Origin: Microvirga aerophila
GTDB lineage: Bacteria > Pseudomonadota > Alphaproteobacteria > Rhizobiales > Beijerinckiaceae
DNA: 64,000 nt
Direction of reading: 5' to 3'
Assembly: GCF_003332305.1 (NCBI RefSeq)
Contig: NZ_QOIO01000022.1
Coordinates: 38,052 to 102,051, forward strand
Below are positions 63,253 through 64,000 of the stretch, one piece after another. A program made the position numbers and the translations under genes. Position 1 is the first letter of the stretch. Each line of letters opens with the position of its first letter. The notes under the pieces were generated by a model. That model had not been told where the DNA came from. It saw nothing but the letters and a program-made list of their open reading frames with translations, and ran no database searches.

Positions 63253-63542
63253 TATATCGCTCCCTTGAACGGTATGACGTTCCAGCATGGCAGCTTCTGC
63301 CGCAAAATGAACATTTTTTGACACCGGAACCGAACAAAAAATCGATGTCTGCGTTGGGAGTTTCGCGATGCCAAAGGGGAACAGCACGCAAGTCGCCGTC
63401 ACATTGCCGCCACAGTGCCCGGAGGGGTCTGTTGTGGTTAAGTCACAGCTCTCATGCGGCCGTCGCACTATAAAGACTTCGTCGACTGACTCGGCCCAGT
63501 TCTTGGGTTTGAGGAGGCCATGACATCGATAGGAAAGAAACC
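63253..63542. other. divergent intergenic between SDR and outer-membrane protein genes
   Basis: 290 bp. It must hold promoters for both genes. TATAAA (63470-63475) is a possible -10 for the outer-membrane protein gene, without a good -35. I see no further structure. Confidence 0.4.
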
Positions 63543-64000
63543 ATGAAGAAGATTCTTCTCGCCAGCGTCGCTCTCTTCGGCTTCGCCGGAGCTGCTGCGG
63601 CTGCGGACCTTCCCGTTCGCGCGGCGCCCCCCGCTCCCATGATCGCCGCTGTTCCGGTTTTCACCTGGACGGGGTTCTATGTTGGCGTGAACGCTGGCTA
63701 CGGCTGGCAGAACAACGACAACAACAGCTCGATCTTCGTGCCGGCCGGCACCTTCGTGACCGCTCCGGCGGCCTCGGGCACCATCACGTTTGCCGATGAC
63801 GAGGGCGAAGGCTTCGTCGGCGGCGGCCAGATCGGCTACAACTACCAGATGGGCTCGTTCGTGTTCGGCGTCGAGGCCGACCTGCAGTGGGCCGATCTCG
63901 GCGGCAGCGGCGGCACCGCCTTTGTGCCGGCCGGCTTCCCGGCCAGCTTCGTGCCGGCGGGCACCGCGGGCGGCATCGACTGGTTCGGCACCGTGCGCGC
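63543..64000 (+). CDS. Omp25-like outer-membrane beta-barrel protein, cut off by window edge
   Basis: The first 152 residues are present. Signal peptide MKKILLASVALFGFAGAAAA-A, then the characteristic ADLPVRAAPP and FTWTGFYVGVNAGYGW of the rhizobial Omp25/Opa-like barrel family, followed by GGGQIGYNYQMGSFVFGVEAD. Such barrels are abundant outer-membrane proteins in this order. GAAAGAAACC precedes the ATG. The frame runs open through base 64000. Confidence 0.92.
   Translation, partial: MKKILLASVALFGFAGAAAAADLPVRAAPPAPMIAAVPVFTWTGFYVGVNAGYGWQNNDNNSSIFVPAGTFVTAPAASGTITFADDEGEGFVGGGQIGYNYQMGSFVFGVEADLQWADLGGSGGTAFVPAGFPASFVPAGTAGGIDWFGTVR

Overview
The window looks like chromosomal DNA of a GC-rich alphaproteobacterium of the Hyphomicrobiales (Rhizobiales), most like Methylobacteriaceae such as Microvirga or Methylobacterium. 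The grounds are high GC, a DnaG with the alphaproteobacterial SPFN/CFSS form of the zinc finger, the NepR-EcfG general stress response pair, and DUF3309, DUF992, ELM1-like, MHYT-GGDEF-EAL and Omp25-like genes. This placement is inference from gene content. I found no rRNA, tRNA, CRISPR array, intact insertion sequence or prophage.

Layout. 1-4270: truncated dnaG, an L,D-transpeptidase and an animal-type haem peroxidase with an RTX-like tail, followed by an AT-rich gene-poor stretch with an 18-bp perfect palindrome (4270-5313). 5.3-7.1 kb: small Cys-rich and Asp/Arg-rich proteins and yqeY. 7.2-16.4 kb: carA, carB and greA, with five unrelated genes between carA and carB. 16.5-20.6 kb: Tat-exported protein, Lrp regulator, ELM1-like protein, trxB, LysR. 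20.9-28.7 kb: fadD, an EF-G-like GTPase, DUF992, an aspartate aminotransferase operon, a TctC binding protein, a VOC protein. 28.8-36.8 kb: small membrane protein, PQQ-type sugar dehydrogenase, DUF486, DUF1499, C13-type peptidase, SemiSWEET, a c-di-GMP enzyme and a methyltransferase. 37-39.7 kb: uvrB. 39.9-50.3 kb: a stress-response neighbourhood with a candidate sRNA, RTX protein, DUF3309, nepR-ecfG, cspA-infA, a BON protein, a methyltransferase, a nucleotidyltransferase/phosphoesterase pair, a DJ-1/PfpI protein and a Tim44-like protein. 50.6-64 kb: a Y-family polymerase with an upstream LexA-type box, ilvE, MarR, a two-component pair, csaA, TetR, proC, YbjN, UbiK, lgt-midA-pgeF, an SDR and the start of an outer-membrane protein.

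The most notable theme is a set of EcfG-type promoter matches (GGAAC-N16-NGTT) by hand reading of both strands. They stand before nepR-ecfG, the divergent DUF3309 gene, a BON protein, a PfpI protein, a proline-rich protein, two Asp/Arg-rich exported proteins, a DUF992 protein, a 63-aa membrane protein, possibly greA, and a short two-hairpin RNA ending in an intrinsic terminator. The window thus appears to hold the core regulators of the general stress response (phyR not included) and part of the regulon, including a possible stress-induced sRNA.

A second theme is transcript architecture: cspA is separated from infA by an intrinsic terminator lying only about 22 nt before the infA start codon. 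Starts were chosen by ribosome-binding sites and family alignment from memory; no database search was possible.
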